Assembly (NCBI GenBank): GCA_018064755.1
Contig: JAGHUP010000009.1
Location: forward strand, 69,701 to 107,688
Length of the DNA stretch: 37,988 nucleotides
Direction: 5' to 3'
From: Candidatus Crickella equi
Lineage (GTDB): Bacteria > Bacillota > Clostridia > Peptostreptococcales > Anaerovoracaceae
Part shown: positions 1 through 7,861 of the stretch, one piece after another
Layout: each line of letters starts with the position of its first letter
Position numbering within the stretch: position 1 is the stretch's first letter
Notes under the pieces: model-generated
Told to the model about the DNA's origin: nothing
What the model saw: the letters and a program-made list of their open reading frames with translations, nothing else
Databases searched by the model: none
Translations under genes and position numbers: made by a program

Positions 1-117
1 CGCGTCGTTCTTCTCAATAATCGCCACGCTAATATCGGCATTGAGCATCTTCAGCTCAATTGCCGCTGCGAGGCCAGACGCACCGCCACCTATTATCGCT
101 ACATCATACTTTTTCAT
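1..117 (-). CDS. FAD-dependent oxidoreductase, N-terminal fragment
   Basis: The first 39 codons of a minus-strand gene that runs off the left edge. The residues begin MKKYDVAIIGGGASGLAAAI, a classic Rossmann dinucleotide-binding motif (GxGxxG) that holds the ADP part of FAD. The sequence continues as ELKMLNADISVAIIEKN, with an acidic residue at the end of the second strand as expected for FAD. The start resembles the HI0933/BaiN-type flavoproteins, but so little is present that only the cofactor can be supported. The ribosome site AAGAGG lies about 7 bases before the ATG and is contributed by the edge of the adjacent family A repeat. The gene follows dut on the same strand. Confidence 0.75.
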   Translation of the reverse strand, partial: MKKYDVAIIGGGASGLAAAIELKMLNADISVAIIEKNDA

Positions 118-118
118 A

Positions 119-211
119 ATGTACCTCTTAGCCCGTTCCTAACGGGTGCATTTTTGACGAGGAGTGTCCCAAAACTGACATTTTCGACAGTTTTGGACCG
201 GCCCGGTTTTA
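119..211. repeat. Family A palindromic repeat, long form (copy 1)
   Basis: This copy contains the core CCCGTTCCTAACGGG, itself a 6-bp stem with a CCT loop. A second hairpin follows, with arms CCAAAACTG and CAGTTTTGG, and then GGACCGGCCCGG. The same order of blocks recurs at 35549-35648 inside the EcfA gene. The copy fills the gap between dut and the flavoprotein gene. It covers the dut stop codon region at one end and supplies the ribosome site of the flavoprotein at the other. Confidence 0.85.
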
Positions 212-721
212 CATTGAAGTGCTGCCAAAGCCGCCGTTTCTGGCAGAGCTGGATTCTGCACCTTCTGGAATTTCGAATTTGACGATGATGCCCTGGGCAA
301 ATGGTTTGCCTGATTCAAGCATAACGTCTTGGTCTGATGGATTCTCGAGGCTGATGATGATGTGACCCTCATTGTCGGAGTCGCAGTAATCAGCATCGAT
401 AACACCAAGAGTGTTGGACAGTTTGATGCCATATTTGAAGCCGAGGCCGCTACGAGGAACGATTAAGAGAACGCGTTCTCTGTCCCACGAGCCTTCGCCG
501 GATTCAGTTGCCCAGCGTATGCCTGTTGCGATACGGAATTTGCCGCCTGCTTCAAGGTTAAGGCTGAAAGGCATGAAGAAGTCGCAGCCGGCCGAGGCAG
601 CAGTTGCCTGCTGTGGCAGCTTGATGGCATCATACCATTCCTTCATTTCCTTATCTGGAAGGCCCTTAATACCACAGTCATCCTTCCACTGTTCATAACT
701 AACTTTCTCAAATTTACTCAT
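209..721 (-). CDS. dut: dUTP diphosphatase
   Basis: Hydrolyses dUTP to dUMP and pyrophosphate, keeping uracil out of DNA and feeding dTMP synthesis. The trimeric dUTPase motifs are visible in order: AGCDFFMPF (motif 1), PRSGLGFKYGI (motif 2), GVIDADYCDSDNEG (motif 3, with the catalytic Asp), and a C-terminal RNGGFGSTS (motif 5, the P-loop-like lid). At 170 residues it is a little longer than the usual 140-150, because of about 30 extra N-terminal residues. I start at the ATG at 721; an upstream GTG at 754 would add 11 residues but falls inside a small hairpin. The gene follows metK by 36 bases, so the two are probably cotranscribed. The last codons run into a family A repeat. Confidence 0.9.
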   Translation of the reverse strand: MSKFEKVSYEQWKDDCGIKGLPDKEMKEWYDAIKLPQQATAASAGCDFFMPFSLNLEAGGKFRIATGIRWATESGEGSWDRERVLLIVPRSGLGFKYGIKLSNTLGVIDADYCDSDNEGHIIISLENPSDQDVMLESGKPFAQGIIVKFEIPEGAESSSARNGGFGSTSM

Positions 722-736
722 TTTCGTATACCGAAA

Positions 737-754
737 GTGCGGCCGTAGCCGCAC
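737..754 (-). other. Small intercistronic hairpin, metK-dut
   Basis: A perfect 7-bp stem, GTGCGGC and GCCGCAC, with a 4-base loop, between the metK stop and the dut ATG. No T-run follows it, so it does not look like a terminator. It may stabilise the metK message or influence dut start choice, since it hides the alternative GTG at 754. Confidence 0.5.
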
Positions 755-757
755 TCA

Positions 758-1954
758 TTATCTACCGCTTGGATCAGCAACTGCCAGCTTGAGCTGTGCT
801 GCCATATCTGTTTCTTCCCACTTAACGCCGAGGTCAGTTCTTCCGAAATGTCCATAAGCTGCGAGCTGTCTGTACTGAGGCTTCTTAAGTTCAAGCTTCT
901 TAATGATAGCTGCAGGTCTCAGGTCGAAGTTGTCAACGATGAGCTGAACGATTCTCTCGTCGCTTACGATGCCTGTTCCATATGTATCAACGAAAACACT
1001 AACTGGCTCAGCAACTCCGATTGCATAAGCGAACTGCACTTCGCATCTCTCAGCAATACCAGCTGCTACGATGTTCTTCGCAACATAACGAGCCATATAA
1101 GCCGCACTGCGGTCAACTTTGGTTGGATCCTTACCTGAGAAAGCACCACCACCGTGTGATGAATGTCCGCCATATGTATCTACGATAATCTTACGACCGG
1201 TCAAGCCGGAGTCACCCTTAGGTCCTCCGATAACGAATCTGCCTGTTGGGTTAACGTAGAATTTGGTTCTATCGTCAATGAGATTATCAGGAACGATTGG
1301 CTTGATAACATGCTCAATCATATCTGCTCTAACCTGCTCAAGTGATGCACTCTCGAGATGCTGAGTTGAAACAACAACTGTATCCACACGAACAATCTTG
1401 TGATTCTCAGTCTCAACTGTTACCTGAGTCTTTCCATCTGGTCCGAGGTAAGGAAGTGTTCCGTTCTTACGAACTTCAGCAAGTCTCATTGCCAGCTTCT
1501 GAGCAAGTACTGTTGAAATAGGCATCAGCTCTTCAGTTTCATTGCAAGCATAGCCGAACATCATGCCCTGGTCGCCTGCGCCTGTCATTGCGAGCTCATC
1601 CTTCTGAGTTCCCTCCTTGATTTCAAGAGACTCGTTAACTCCCATTGCGATATCTGCTGACTGCTCTTCCATATGCTGGATGATTTCGCAAGTGTTACCG
1701 TTAAAGTATACGTCATCATTGTCGTATCCGATTTCCTTGATAGTCTTGCGAGCGATTGCCTCGTAATCAACGTCGAAGTTGCCGGAAGCCTCTCCGAATA
1801 CCATGAGGAATCCTGTTTTGGTTGCGCACTCACAAGCTACGTGAGCATTAGGATCCTGAGCAAGAATTGCATCAAGCACTGCGTCAGAAACCTGATCGCA
1901 GAGCTTATCCGGATGTCCTTCAGTAACTGACTCTGAAGTAAATAATTTAATCAT
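758..1954 (-). CDS. metK: S-adenosylmethionine synthetase
   Basis: Makes S-adenosylmethionine from methionine and ATP in the cytoplasm. The 398-residue length is normal for MetK. Visible family signatures include [13 protein letters not shown] at the N-terminus (ATP and metal binding), [12 protein letters not shown] in the middle and [18 protein letters not shown], the phosphate-binding signature, in the C-terminal half. An SD of AGGAG stands about 5 bases before the ATG. The gene is preceded by a SAM-I riboswitch and terminator, so it should be switched off when SAM is plentiful. dut follows on the same strand. Confidence 0.98.
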   Translation of the reverse strand: MIKLFTSESVTEGHPDKLCDQVSDAVLDAILAQDPNAHVACECATKTGFLMVFGEASGNFDVDYEAIARKTIKEIGYDNDDVYFNGNTCEIIQHMEEQSADIAMGVNESLEIKEGTQKDELAMTGAGDQGMMFGYACNETEELMPISTVLAQKLAMRLAEVRKNGTLPYLGPDGKTQVTVETENHKIVRVDTVVVSTQHLESASLEQVRADMIEHVIKPIVPDNLIDDRTKFYVNPTGRFVIGGPKGDSGLTGRKIIVDTYGGHSSHGGGAFSGKDPTKVDRSAAYMARYVAKNIVAAGIAERCEVQFAYAIGVAEPVSVFVDTYGTGIVSDERIVQLIVDNFDLRPAAIIKKLELKKPQYRQLAAYGHFGRTDLGVKWEETDMAAQLKLAVADPSGR

Positions 1955-2007
1955 AATATCTCCTATGTAATCCGGCCGCGTATGGTGCCGCCGCCTTTAT
2001 TAAGCCA

Positions 2008-2040
2008 TAAAAAAATCTCCCTGCCCACGTGCAGAGAGAT
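2008..2040 (-). terminator. Riboswitch expression-platform terminator before metK
   Basis: On the minus strand a 10-bp stem (ATCTCTCTGC with GCAGGGAGAT, one G-U pair) with a 6-base loop is followed by seven T. It lies directly after the SAM aptamer and about 55 bases before the metK start. It is therefore the intrinsic terminator expected to form when SAM is bound. Confidence 0.88.
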
Positions 2041-2041
2041 A

Positions 2042-2155
2042 CCTCACTCCTCATCTGCCGGGGTGATGGCTCCACCCCGTGGGAATTGGCACCTTCACTC
2101 CTGTGAGGTTGCCGCGAGATCATAGGGCCCATTCCCTCCCTCGCTCTTAATAAGG
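2042..2155 (-). promoter_or_regulatory. SAM-I (S-box) riboswitch aptamer
   Basis: Read on the minus strand, the leader has the S-box conserved blocks in order: CTTATTAAGAG (P1 5' side), GGGAGGGA, GGCCCTATGA, CGGCAACC, then GGTGCCAATTCC, and finally the P4-P1 closing region ending at GTGAGGTATCTC. These blocks form the known SAM-binding four-way junction. The element sits immediately upstream of a terminator and metK, the classic S-box arrangement. A TATAAT on the minus strand at 2164-2169 is a plausible -10 for this leader, though no good -35 is at the right distance. Confidence 0.95.
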
Positions 2156-2183
2156 ACTTATTTATTATATACCTATTGTCAAG

Positions 2184-2231
2184 CCTGACCCCAAGTTGCA
2201 AAACTGCAACTTGGGTCTGACCCGCTGTTGC
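2184..2231 (-). repeat. Family B palindromic repeat, copy 1
   Basis: About 50 bases with a 10-bp inverted repeat (CCAAGTTGCA and TGCAACTTGG around AAAC) flanked by GACCC-type ends. On the minus strand it aligns almost base for base with the plus strand at 5731-5782. It lies between the end of the cytidylate-kinase-like gene and the metK leader, touching the stop codon region of the former. Confidence 0.8.
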
Positions 2232-2232
2232 A

Positions 2233-2883
2233 TTACAGATCTGAAACGATGTCTTGGCCACGGCCGTTCTTGATGTATGCCTCGATAACAGCAACTGCTC
2301 CGTCAATGCCTGTACGGTCTGTATTGATGAGCAAATCATAAACGTCTCTCTCGCCCCACTGATTCTCAGTGTAGAACTCATAGTATTTACGACGCTGCTT
2401 GTCGATATACTTTACAGCCTTTACCAGCTGATCCTCTGTATATTTCTCTTCAGGTAGATATGCTTTGTAGTGAGTAGTATCCTGAGCCAGTCTCTTAACT
2501 CTTGCTTCCATTGGAGCAAAGATGAATACGCTAACCTGATCAGGGTCGTCCTGCAGGATGTAGTCAGCAGCTCTTCCAACGATAACGCAACTCTGATCCT
2601 TGGCGATCTCACGAATCAGCTCGAACTGATTCTCCTGAATCTGATCTGTAGGACTTACTGTATAGCTGCTAACGCCGGAGAACAGGCCGGAGAATGAGAA
2701 ATCAGGAACAACTTCCTCGTTGTCTCTAACATAATTCTCGTTGAACCCCATCTTCTTAGCTGCAATTGAAATCAGCTCATCATCATAGAACTTAATGCCC
2801 AGGCTGTCAGCCAGCTTTCTGCCAACCTCATGTCCGCCTGTACCAAACTCTCTTGAAATTGTAATTACGATTCTATCACTCAT
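2233..2883 (-). CDS. Cytidylate-kinase-like family protein
   Basis: A P-loop nucleotide kinase-like protein of 216 residues. The N-terminus has ITISREFGTGGHEVGRKLA, the modified Walker A found in the Cmk-like family, and SCVIVGRAADYIL and RVKRLA follow as expected. It lacks the length and context of true CMP kinase (Cmk), and its substrate is unknown. It belongs to the widespread uncharacterised cytidylate-kinase-like group in Clostridia. I start at the ATG at 2883, which has AGAGGTG about 8 bases upstream; an ATG at 2904 has no ribosome site. It follows the AlaX-like gene by 20 bases, so the two are likely an operon. Confidence 0.8.
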   Translation of the reverse strand: MSDRIVITISREFGTGGHEVGRKLADSLGIKFYDDELISIAAKKMGFNENYVRDNEEVVPDFSFSGLFSGVSSYTVSPTDQIQENQFELIREIAKDQSCVIVGRAADYILQDDPDQVSVFIFAPMEARVKRLAQDTTHYKAYLPEEKYTEDQLVKAVKYIDKQRRKYYEFYTENQWGERDVYDLLINTDRTGIDGAVAVIEAYIKNGRGQDIVSDL

Positions 2884-2903
2884 AATAGTCACCTCTCTGC
2901 CCA

Positions 2904-4127
2904 TTATTTTACCACTTTAACCACCGCTTCTGCAAATGCTCTCATATCCTTCTCGCTCGCGAAGACTGCTCTCGCATTGTCGTCTCTTCCGCCGCCTCTT
3001 CCACCGAACTCAGCAGAGTGTTCTTTGACCAAAGCGCCACATTTCTCGTCTCCGGATGAGAAGAGCAAAGCGGTCTTAGTCTCCGGGTGAAGAAGAGCGA
3101 GGAATCGATCGCTTGTTTCACCGATGACAGCAAATCCTAGTTTCAAAAGATCGTCTACTGCGATAAGGTCCTGCTCGTAAACTACTGCCTTATCTTCGTT
3201 CAGCTTGGCAAGAATTTCAGTCTTCTCAGTTTCCTTGATGTATGTTGCCATACGAGCCATCTGCGCCTTCAGCTGCTGTGCCTGATCCTGATCGGACTCA
3301 AGCTTGTGCAGGAGATCTGCTGTTTTGCAGGAATTGCGATTGGCAATCTCTGTTAACAGCTTCATATTCTCATTCAGATGTTCCTTGGCCTTAATACCGC
3401 AGTCGAAATAGATGCGGTTCATTCCTTTGTTAGGCTCGTGCTTGTAGATGGCTACCACACCAACCTGACCGCTTGTTGATGGATGTGTTCCGCAACATGC
3501 AATGCAGTCATATGGATCCGGAAGTTCACCTACTGTTACTACTGAGACCTCGCCGTCGTGTGGCACCTGTTTGCGAACAGGCATAACGAGGGATGCCTCA
3601 TAGTTCTCGAAATAATCTATGCTAACTGGAAGGTCTGCCCAGATGGCTTCGTTAACAGTTCTCTCGGCGAGGTCGAGTTCCTCTTCAGTTAACATTCTTC
3701 CGTCCAGCTCAATATCTATAGTTATGTAATCTTCCCCCATATGGAATCCTCTATTGATTCCTCCGAAGAGATTATTAAAAGCTCCACTTAGCATATGCTC
3801 GCCAAGGTGACGCTGCATATTACAGAATCTGCTATCCCAATCGATGGTCAGCTCAACTTCATCGCCTACCTTAAATGTTCCTTCCGGTGCATCGGTAATG
3901 TGCCAGACATCATCTTCCAGCGATTGGTCCTCTGCACAGAGAACATTAAAAATCAGCTCACCTTTACTAACAGTTCCGATGTCTGATGGCTGTCCGCCAC
4001 CCTCCGGGAAGAAAACTGATCGGTCGCAAACTATGCAGTCACAACCATTTTTTGTTGTAACTTCAAGCACTTTTGCGGTGTTCTGAACTTGGTACTGATC
4101 TGCCTTGTAAAGCCTTTCACTTGCCAT
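2904..4127 (-). CDS. Alanyl-tRNA editing protein, long AlaX type
   Basis: A free-standing editing protein that should deacylate mischarged Ser- or Gly-tRNA(Ala). Its 407 residues resemble the C-terminal part of alanyl-tRNA synthetase without the catalytic core. An N-terminal beta-barrel region contains PEGGGQPSD (about 41-49). The zinc site is HLGEH (H107, H111) plus CCGTH (C211, H215). A coiled-coil segment spans about 250-300. The C-terminus has GGRGGGR, typical of the DHHA1 domain of AlaX-L. An SD of GGAG precedes the ATG. A 312-base regulatory-looking gap lies upstream. Confidence 0.88.
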   Translation of the reverse strand: MASERLYKADQYQVQNTAKVLEVTTKNGCDCIVCDRSVFFPEGGGQPSDIGTVSKGELIFNVLCAEDQSLEDDVWHITDAPEGTFKVGDEVELTIDWDSRFCNMQRHLGEHMLSGAFNNLFGGINRGFHMGEDYITIDIELDGRMLTEEELDLAERTVNEAIWADLPVSIDYFENYEASLVMPVRKQVPHDGEVSVVTVGELPDPYDCIACCGTHPSTSGQVGVVAIYKHEPNKGMNRIYFDCGIKAKEHLNENMKLLTEIANRNSCKTADLLHKLESDQDQAQQLKAQMARMATYIKETEKTEILAKLNEDKAVVYEQDLIAVDDLLKLGFAVIGETSDRFLALLHPETKTALLFSSGDEKCGALVKEHSAEFGGRGGGRDDNARAVFASEKDMRAFAEAVVKVVK

Positions 4128-4439
4128 TTTTTAGTCTCCTATATATGTTTCACATGTTTCACGAAATCGAACAAATTTCGCACTTGAAAAATTTCAAAAA
4201 TCTGTGGATAAATCGTGTTGACAAATTGTTTTAAACTTGCAAAGCCTTGCAATAACTTGATTTTGAGATTTGCAGTTTTCCACAGGGTAATACGGATAAC
4301 TTTGTATACAATTTTTGAATTTCCTGTGGATAAACCCCCAAAGCCTTATAAAAACTGCATTTATTTCTGTTGATAATATGACCTCTCAAAAATCGAACAA
4401 ACGTGTTTTTGTTTTGTATTTTTAAAAAAATATTTTGAC
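4128..4439. promoter_or_regulatory. AT-rich gap with a cluster of DnaA-box-like 9-mers
   Basis: This 312-base stretch has no gene. It contains two exact DnaA boxes in the reverse orientation (TGTGGATAA at 4203-4211 and 4325-4333). Two boxes with one mismatch are also present: TTTTCCACA at 4276-4284 and TGTTGATAA at 4368-4376. At 4145-4160 there are two tandem GTTTCAC words, which resemble half-sites of the ParB site parS, but the palindromic second half is missing. Flanking genes are both minus-strand and neither dnaA nor dnaN is near. The promoter of the AlaX gene presumably also lies here. Confidence 0.6.
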
Positions 4440-5729
4440 TTAATATGAGTCCGGATGATCTATCAAATCCCTGAACATAACGCCGTATGTTTCGCAGATA
4501 GTATGGAAGATTGGTTCATTCAATTGATACCTTCCATCCAGTCTCATGAATGGTGAATACAGGGATGTAACCGCGCACTGATCCATATAATTAATATTGC
4601 CCAGTTTGTTGCTCATCATGATGAACTCACCATCAATTGTCAGAAGCGCGTATCCATATACGTCATCATTCAGCCAATAGTTGTTGCTGTTAACATGGTC
4701 ATTGTCCTGATTATATGCTGTATACAGCCAGCCGTTTCTCACTTGTTTTGGCTCCGCCTTGGACAGGAACTCGAACTGGCTACCATCAAATCCACTTAAG
4801 ATTCTATCCCTGCAATCGAATACTGTGATGTACTCAACTGTCTGCAGCTGTAATGCAGCCTCATAATCTGACAGCTTATTCATACTGCCAACGGATATCT
4901 GTGTAACCTTGGCATTCTTCTTGCGGTAATCGCCATCGAGGTAGATGACATACGACGTGAAGTAGTATCCGTTCTGTGCCAAAGTGGTCGCTTTGCATCT
5001 GTAAGGTGTCGACTCACCATCAGTTGGTTTGTCGTCCGCATCTCTGCTGGTCTTGATATTATTACGTACCAAAGTCTGGATGCCAGGATGCGTCAGTTCG
5101 CAATCCATCAGCTCGGTCTCGCTCATCGTCGAGAGATATCTCGCTGCCGTATAATCGTGATCCACCAACCTCATAATGAAGTAATTGATAGTCTCACAAG
5201 TTGCGAGTTTGGCAGGTACCAGCTCTCCGATCAGCTCGACCGGATCTGGCATATGTTCCAGCGCCCCGCGCGCATCAAGAGTCTCCCTCATGAGATTGAA
5301 TCTTATCAAAGTATTCTTTCTGAATTCAGCATTCTCTTCATCATCATACTCGCGCGCGCGGCTGTTATCCGCCAGCGGCATGGCCTGATCAATGAAAGCC
5401 ATCATAATATTGCAAGGAATCGTTACAACCCTGCCGCCCATTACGTTGACGAAGGAATCCCAATGATATCTCGCATTGACTTTGTTCTCGCTGAAGTTCT
5501 CGTCTCCAGGAATGCACTCGAACTCGAAGTAATCATCAACTCCATACTCGGAATAATCCAGATGAATTATCTGATATAACTTGTTCCTTGGGTTGTCCTT
5601 GCCCGTCCACATAACGCGCATAGCAACAACGCCCATCAGACGCGTTTCAGTCGCCTCACAGAGCCCAAAATCATACTCCTCGAATATGTTGTAGTATTTA
5701 GAAAGCTTACCTTCTACAATTTTCAACAT
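4440..5729 (-). CDS. Hypothetical protein, 429 residues
   Basis: I do not recognise a family. The protein is soluble, acidic and rich in Asp, Tyr and Asn, with no signal peptide or membrane segment. The first about 210 residues mix strands and helices. A region near 225-240 is rich in Asp, Lys and Ser and may be a linker to a second domain containing repeated YI/YV strands. The reading frame stays open upstream to a TTG at 5759, but those codons lie inside the family B repeat, so I use the ATG at 5729, giving MLKIVEGKLSK. No convincing ribosome site is visible before it; the repeat occupies that space. It follows rluB on the same strand. Confidence 0.7.
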   Translation of the reverse strand: MLKIVEGKLSKYYNIFEEYDFGLCEATETRLMGVVAMRVMWTGKDNPRNKLYQIIHLDYSEYGVDDYFEFECIPGDENFSENKVNARYHWDSFVNVMGGRVVTIPCNIMMAFIDQAMPLADNSRAREYDDEENAEFRKNTLIRFNLMRETLDARGALEHMPDPVELIGELVPAKLATCETINYFIMRLVDHDYTAARYLSTMSETELMDCELTHPGIQTLVRNNIKTSRDADDKPTDGESTPYRCKATTLAQNGYYFTSYVIYLDGDYRKKNAKVTQISVGSMNKLSDYEAALQLQTVEYITVFDCRDRILSGFDGSQFEFLSKAEPKQVRNGWLYTAYNQDNDHVNSNNYWLNDDVYGYALLTIDGEFIMMSNKLGNINYMDQCAVTSLYSPFMRLDGRYQLNEPIFHTICETYGVMFRDLIDHPDSY

Positions 5730-5730
5730 T

Positions 5731-5782
5731 TGCAACAACGGGTCAGACCTAAATTGCAAAATTGCAACTTGGGGACAGACCT
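5731..5782 (+). repeat. Family B palindromic repeat, copy 2
   Basis: This is the counterpart of 2184-2231 in the opposite orientation. Shared blocks are TGCAACA, CGGGTCAGACC, TTGCAACTTGGGG and CAGACC. An inner inverted repeat of ATTGCAA and TTGCAAT type can fold. The copy fills the whole junction between rluB, whose stop codon overlaps its right end, and the ATG of the following unknown gene. Confidence 0.8.
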
Positions 5783-6482
5783 ACACCTTTTTCAAGTACT
5801 CCACTTCTGCAGGGCTAAGTTTGCGGCACTGGCCTACTGCCAACTTACCGATAGTCAGGTTGCCGAGACCAACACGGCAGAGTTCCTCTACTGGATGACC
5901 GATAGCTTTGCACATACGGCGAACCTGTCTGTTCTTACCCTCGTGAATTGTTATCTCCATTACCGTACTGTTCTTGTCATGACGAATCAGCTCCACCTCA
6001 GCCGGTGAAGTAACGAACCCGCCAATATCTACGCCCTTAGCAAGGCGTGCGGCCTCGGCTCTTGATACGATGCCGTTAACCCTCGCCAGGTATTTCTTAT
6101 TAAACTCATGTCTTGGATGCATCAGCTTGTTGCTGAGTTCTCCATCATTGGTCAGGATAAGAAGTCCCGATGTATTGTAGTCCAGTCTTCCTACCGGGAA
6201 AACTCTAATGTTGTCAGGCACCAGTTCTGTTACAACTGCACGTCCCTCTTCATCAGCTGTGCTAGTAACATATCCTGTTGGCTTGTTCAGAAGATAGTAA
6301 ACCAGCTTGGTCTCAGGTCTAATCGCAACACCATTAACCTCGACTACATCGCCATCTTCGACATGATATCCTGGATTCACAAGAACCGCGCCGTTGACTT
6401 TGACCTTACCCTCTTCTATCAGCTCGTCGGCCTTACGCCTGCTGGTAACTCCGGCGGAAGCAATATACTTATTAATTCTCAT
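5781..6482 (-). CDS. rluB: 23S rRNA pseudouridine synthase, RluB/RsuA family
   Basis: Converts a specific uridine of large-subunit rRNA (U2605 region for RluB) to pseudouridine. The 233-residue protein has an N-terminal S4 RNA-binding domain (MRINKYIASAGVTSRRKADE, then KVKVNG). The catalytic motif is PVGRLDYNTSGLLILTNDG, with the active-site Asp in RLD. A conserved GKNRQVRRMCKAIGHPV follows. I start at the ATG at 6482 with GAGGAAGG upstream, overlapping the scpB end by 11 bases. A longer frame upstream is only scpB read in another frame. The scpA-scpB-rluB order is typical for Firmicutes and suggests one transcript. Confidence 0.93.
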   Translation of the reverse strand: MRINKYIASAGVTSRRKADELIEEGKVKVNGAVLVNPGYHVEDGDVVEVNGVAIRPETKLVYYLLNKPTGYVTSTADEEGRAVVTELVPDNIRVFPVGRLDYNTSGLLILTNDGELSNKLMHPRHEFNKKYLARVNGIVSRAEAARLAKGVDIGGFVTSPAEVELIRHDKNSTVMEITIHEGKNRQVRRMCKAIGHPVEELCRVGLGNLTIGKLAVGQCRKLSPAEVEYLKKV

Positions 6483-7083
6483 TCTCTTCGCCTTCCTCAT
6501 CTTCAGCATTGAAGTCGATTGCAATCTGATCGCCAGTCTCTGCCTCTTCTGGTGTTCTTCTGAGCTCCTCAAATTCCGCAACTTCCGGCAGATCCTTGAG
6601 TGATGCGAATCCAAACTTTTTCAGGAACTCCTTAGTTGTTGCATAGATAAGAGGACGTCCAACGCCTTCGCTACGTCCAACAACTTCGATGAGGCCCTTG
6701 TCAGTAAGACCATCGATAACTCTCTCTGACTTGATACCACGAATGCTGTCAATCTCGGATCTTGTAACCGGCTGACGATAAGCAATGATAGCGAGAACTT
6801 CGAGGGCAGCCTGTGACAGGCGCTTTACGCGTACCGGTGTGCAGAGCTTCTCGATGAACATCTCGTTCTCTACGTGTGTTACATATCCGAATGAATCTTC
6901 AACCTGGCGAATTCTGATGCCACGTCCTTCCTGCTCATACTCAGCCTGAAGCTCCTTGAACAGTTCTCTTACCTCAGCCTTCTCAGCCTCAAGAATCTGT
7001 GCTGCATCCTTAACCTCAAGAGGCTCACCCCACATGAACATCATTGTCTCAAGTGCGGACTTCATAACTTTCTTACTGTACAT
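6472..7083 (-). CDS. scpB: Segregation and condensation protein B
   Basis: A regulatory kleisin-partner subunit of the SMC condensin complex, which compacts and separates chromosomes. The 203 residues form two winged-helix regions. Characteristic text includes ALETMMFMWGEPLEVKDA at the N-terminus and LEVLAIIAYRQPVTRSEID, then GIKSERVIDGL, which marks the ScpB family. The C-terminal tail is very acidic. It overlaps scpA by 11 bases and rluB by 11, implying translational coupling. Confidence 0.95.
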   Translation of the reverse strand: MYSKKVMKSALETMMFMWGEPLEVKDAAQILEAEKAEVRELFKELQAEYEQEGRGIRIRQVEDSFGYVTHVENEMFIEKLCTPVRVKRLSQAALEVLAIIAYRQPVTRSEIDSIRGIKSERVIDGLTDKGLIEVVGRSEGVGRPLIYATTKEFLKKFGFASLKDLPEVAEFEELRRTPEEAETGDQIAIDFNAEDEEGEENEN

Positions 7084-7846
7084 CTGTTGCCTCCTCTATC
7101 GCCTTCTGGCTCTTCTGTGTTACTGTGATATCTCCAAAATTTTCTTCCTGTTCTGCGTCGCATTCCTGATTCTTAATCATTGCTAGCAGTGACATGAACG
7201 AAAGTGTTACGTCGTATCTATCGGCCTCCTCAGGCAGGAGTTCCGTGAATGGAATTCTGCCCTGACCCGCCTTGAATTTCCTCTCGAGAGTTTCTGACAT
7301 ATGCTTGATTCTGTTCTCGATGGATTCCTTCTGACGACGAACTCTCTGATAACGCTTGGTTACTTCCTCGACTTTCTTCTTCTTGGTCAGGAAGAGCATG
7401 AAAGCACTAACCATCTGTTCCTCTGTCGCCTGCAAAATCTCATCCGGATTATCAAGATATTTCGACATATCCTCGGCCGGTTTCTCGTGAATCGCAAGAT
7501 TAAACTCCTCCCGCTGCTGGAGCATTTCGGCAATCTTCTTGGTCTTCACGTATTCCGCAAGACGACCCGCCAGCTCGGCACGTGGGTCTTCCTCAATCAT
7601 GATCTCGCCGGTATCGCTCATACGCGGCAGGAGCATATGCGATTTGAGCCTAATCAGAACCGCAGCAAGCACGATGAACTCACTGGCAACTTCGATGTCC
7701 AGTTCCTCCATCTCCTTCAGATAAGCAATGTATTGTTCTGTAATTTCGCTGACCTTGATGTCGTAGATGTCCATTCTGGCATTCTCCAGAAGGTATACGA
7801 GCAAGTCGAATGGGCCCTCGAATTGGTCAATTCTAACTTTGTACAC
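7073..7846 (-). CDS. scpA: Segregation and condensation protein A
   Basis: The kleisin subunit bridging the SMC heads in the bacterial condensin. The 257 residues start with the family-typical KVRIDQFEGPFDLLVYLLE. VASEFIVLAAVLIRLKSHMLLP follows, the SMC-neck-binding region. The C-terminal winged helix includes RIPFTELLPE and VTLSFMSLLAMIKN. The gene overlaps scpB. The ribosome site is AAGGAG about 8 bases before the ATG. It lies downstream of truA but is separated by a GC-rich 146-base stem-loop. Confidence 0.95.
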   Translation of the reverse strand: MYKVRIDQFEGPFDLLVYLLENARMDIYDIKVSEITEQYIAYLKEMEELDIEVASEFIVLAAVLIRLKSHMLLPRMSDTGEIMIEEDPRAELAGRLAEYVKTKKIAEMLQQREEFNLAIHEKPAEDMSKYLDNPDEILQATEEQMVSAFMLFLTKKKKVEEVTKRYQRVRRQKESIENRIKHMSETLERKFKAGQGRIPFTELLPEEADRYDVTLSFMSLLAMIKNQECDAEQEENFGDITVTQKSQKAIEEATDVQ

Positions 7847-7861
7847 TTTCTAATCTCCTTA

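Noticed and set aside
1947-2381. Open frame of 144 codons on the minus strand over the metK leader
   Set aside because: It runs through the SAM riboswitch, its terminator and a family B repeat, and overlaps the cytidylate-kinase-like gene; no ribosome site.
4144-4160. parS centromere site
   Set aside because: Two direct GTTTCAC half-sites occur but the palindromic GTGAAAC halves are missing.
4128-4439. Chromosomal replication origin
   Set aside because: DnaA-box-like 9-mers are present, but both flanking gene sets run on the same strand and no dnaA, dnaN, rpmH or gidA is near; kept only as a DnaA-box cluster.
6483-6614. N-terminally extended RluB
   Set aside because: The extra 44 codons are scpB sequence in another frame; the S4 domain begins exactly at the ATG at 6482.
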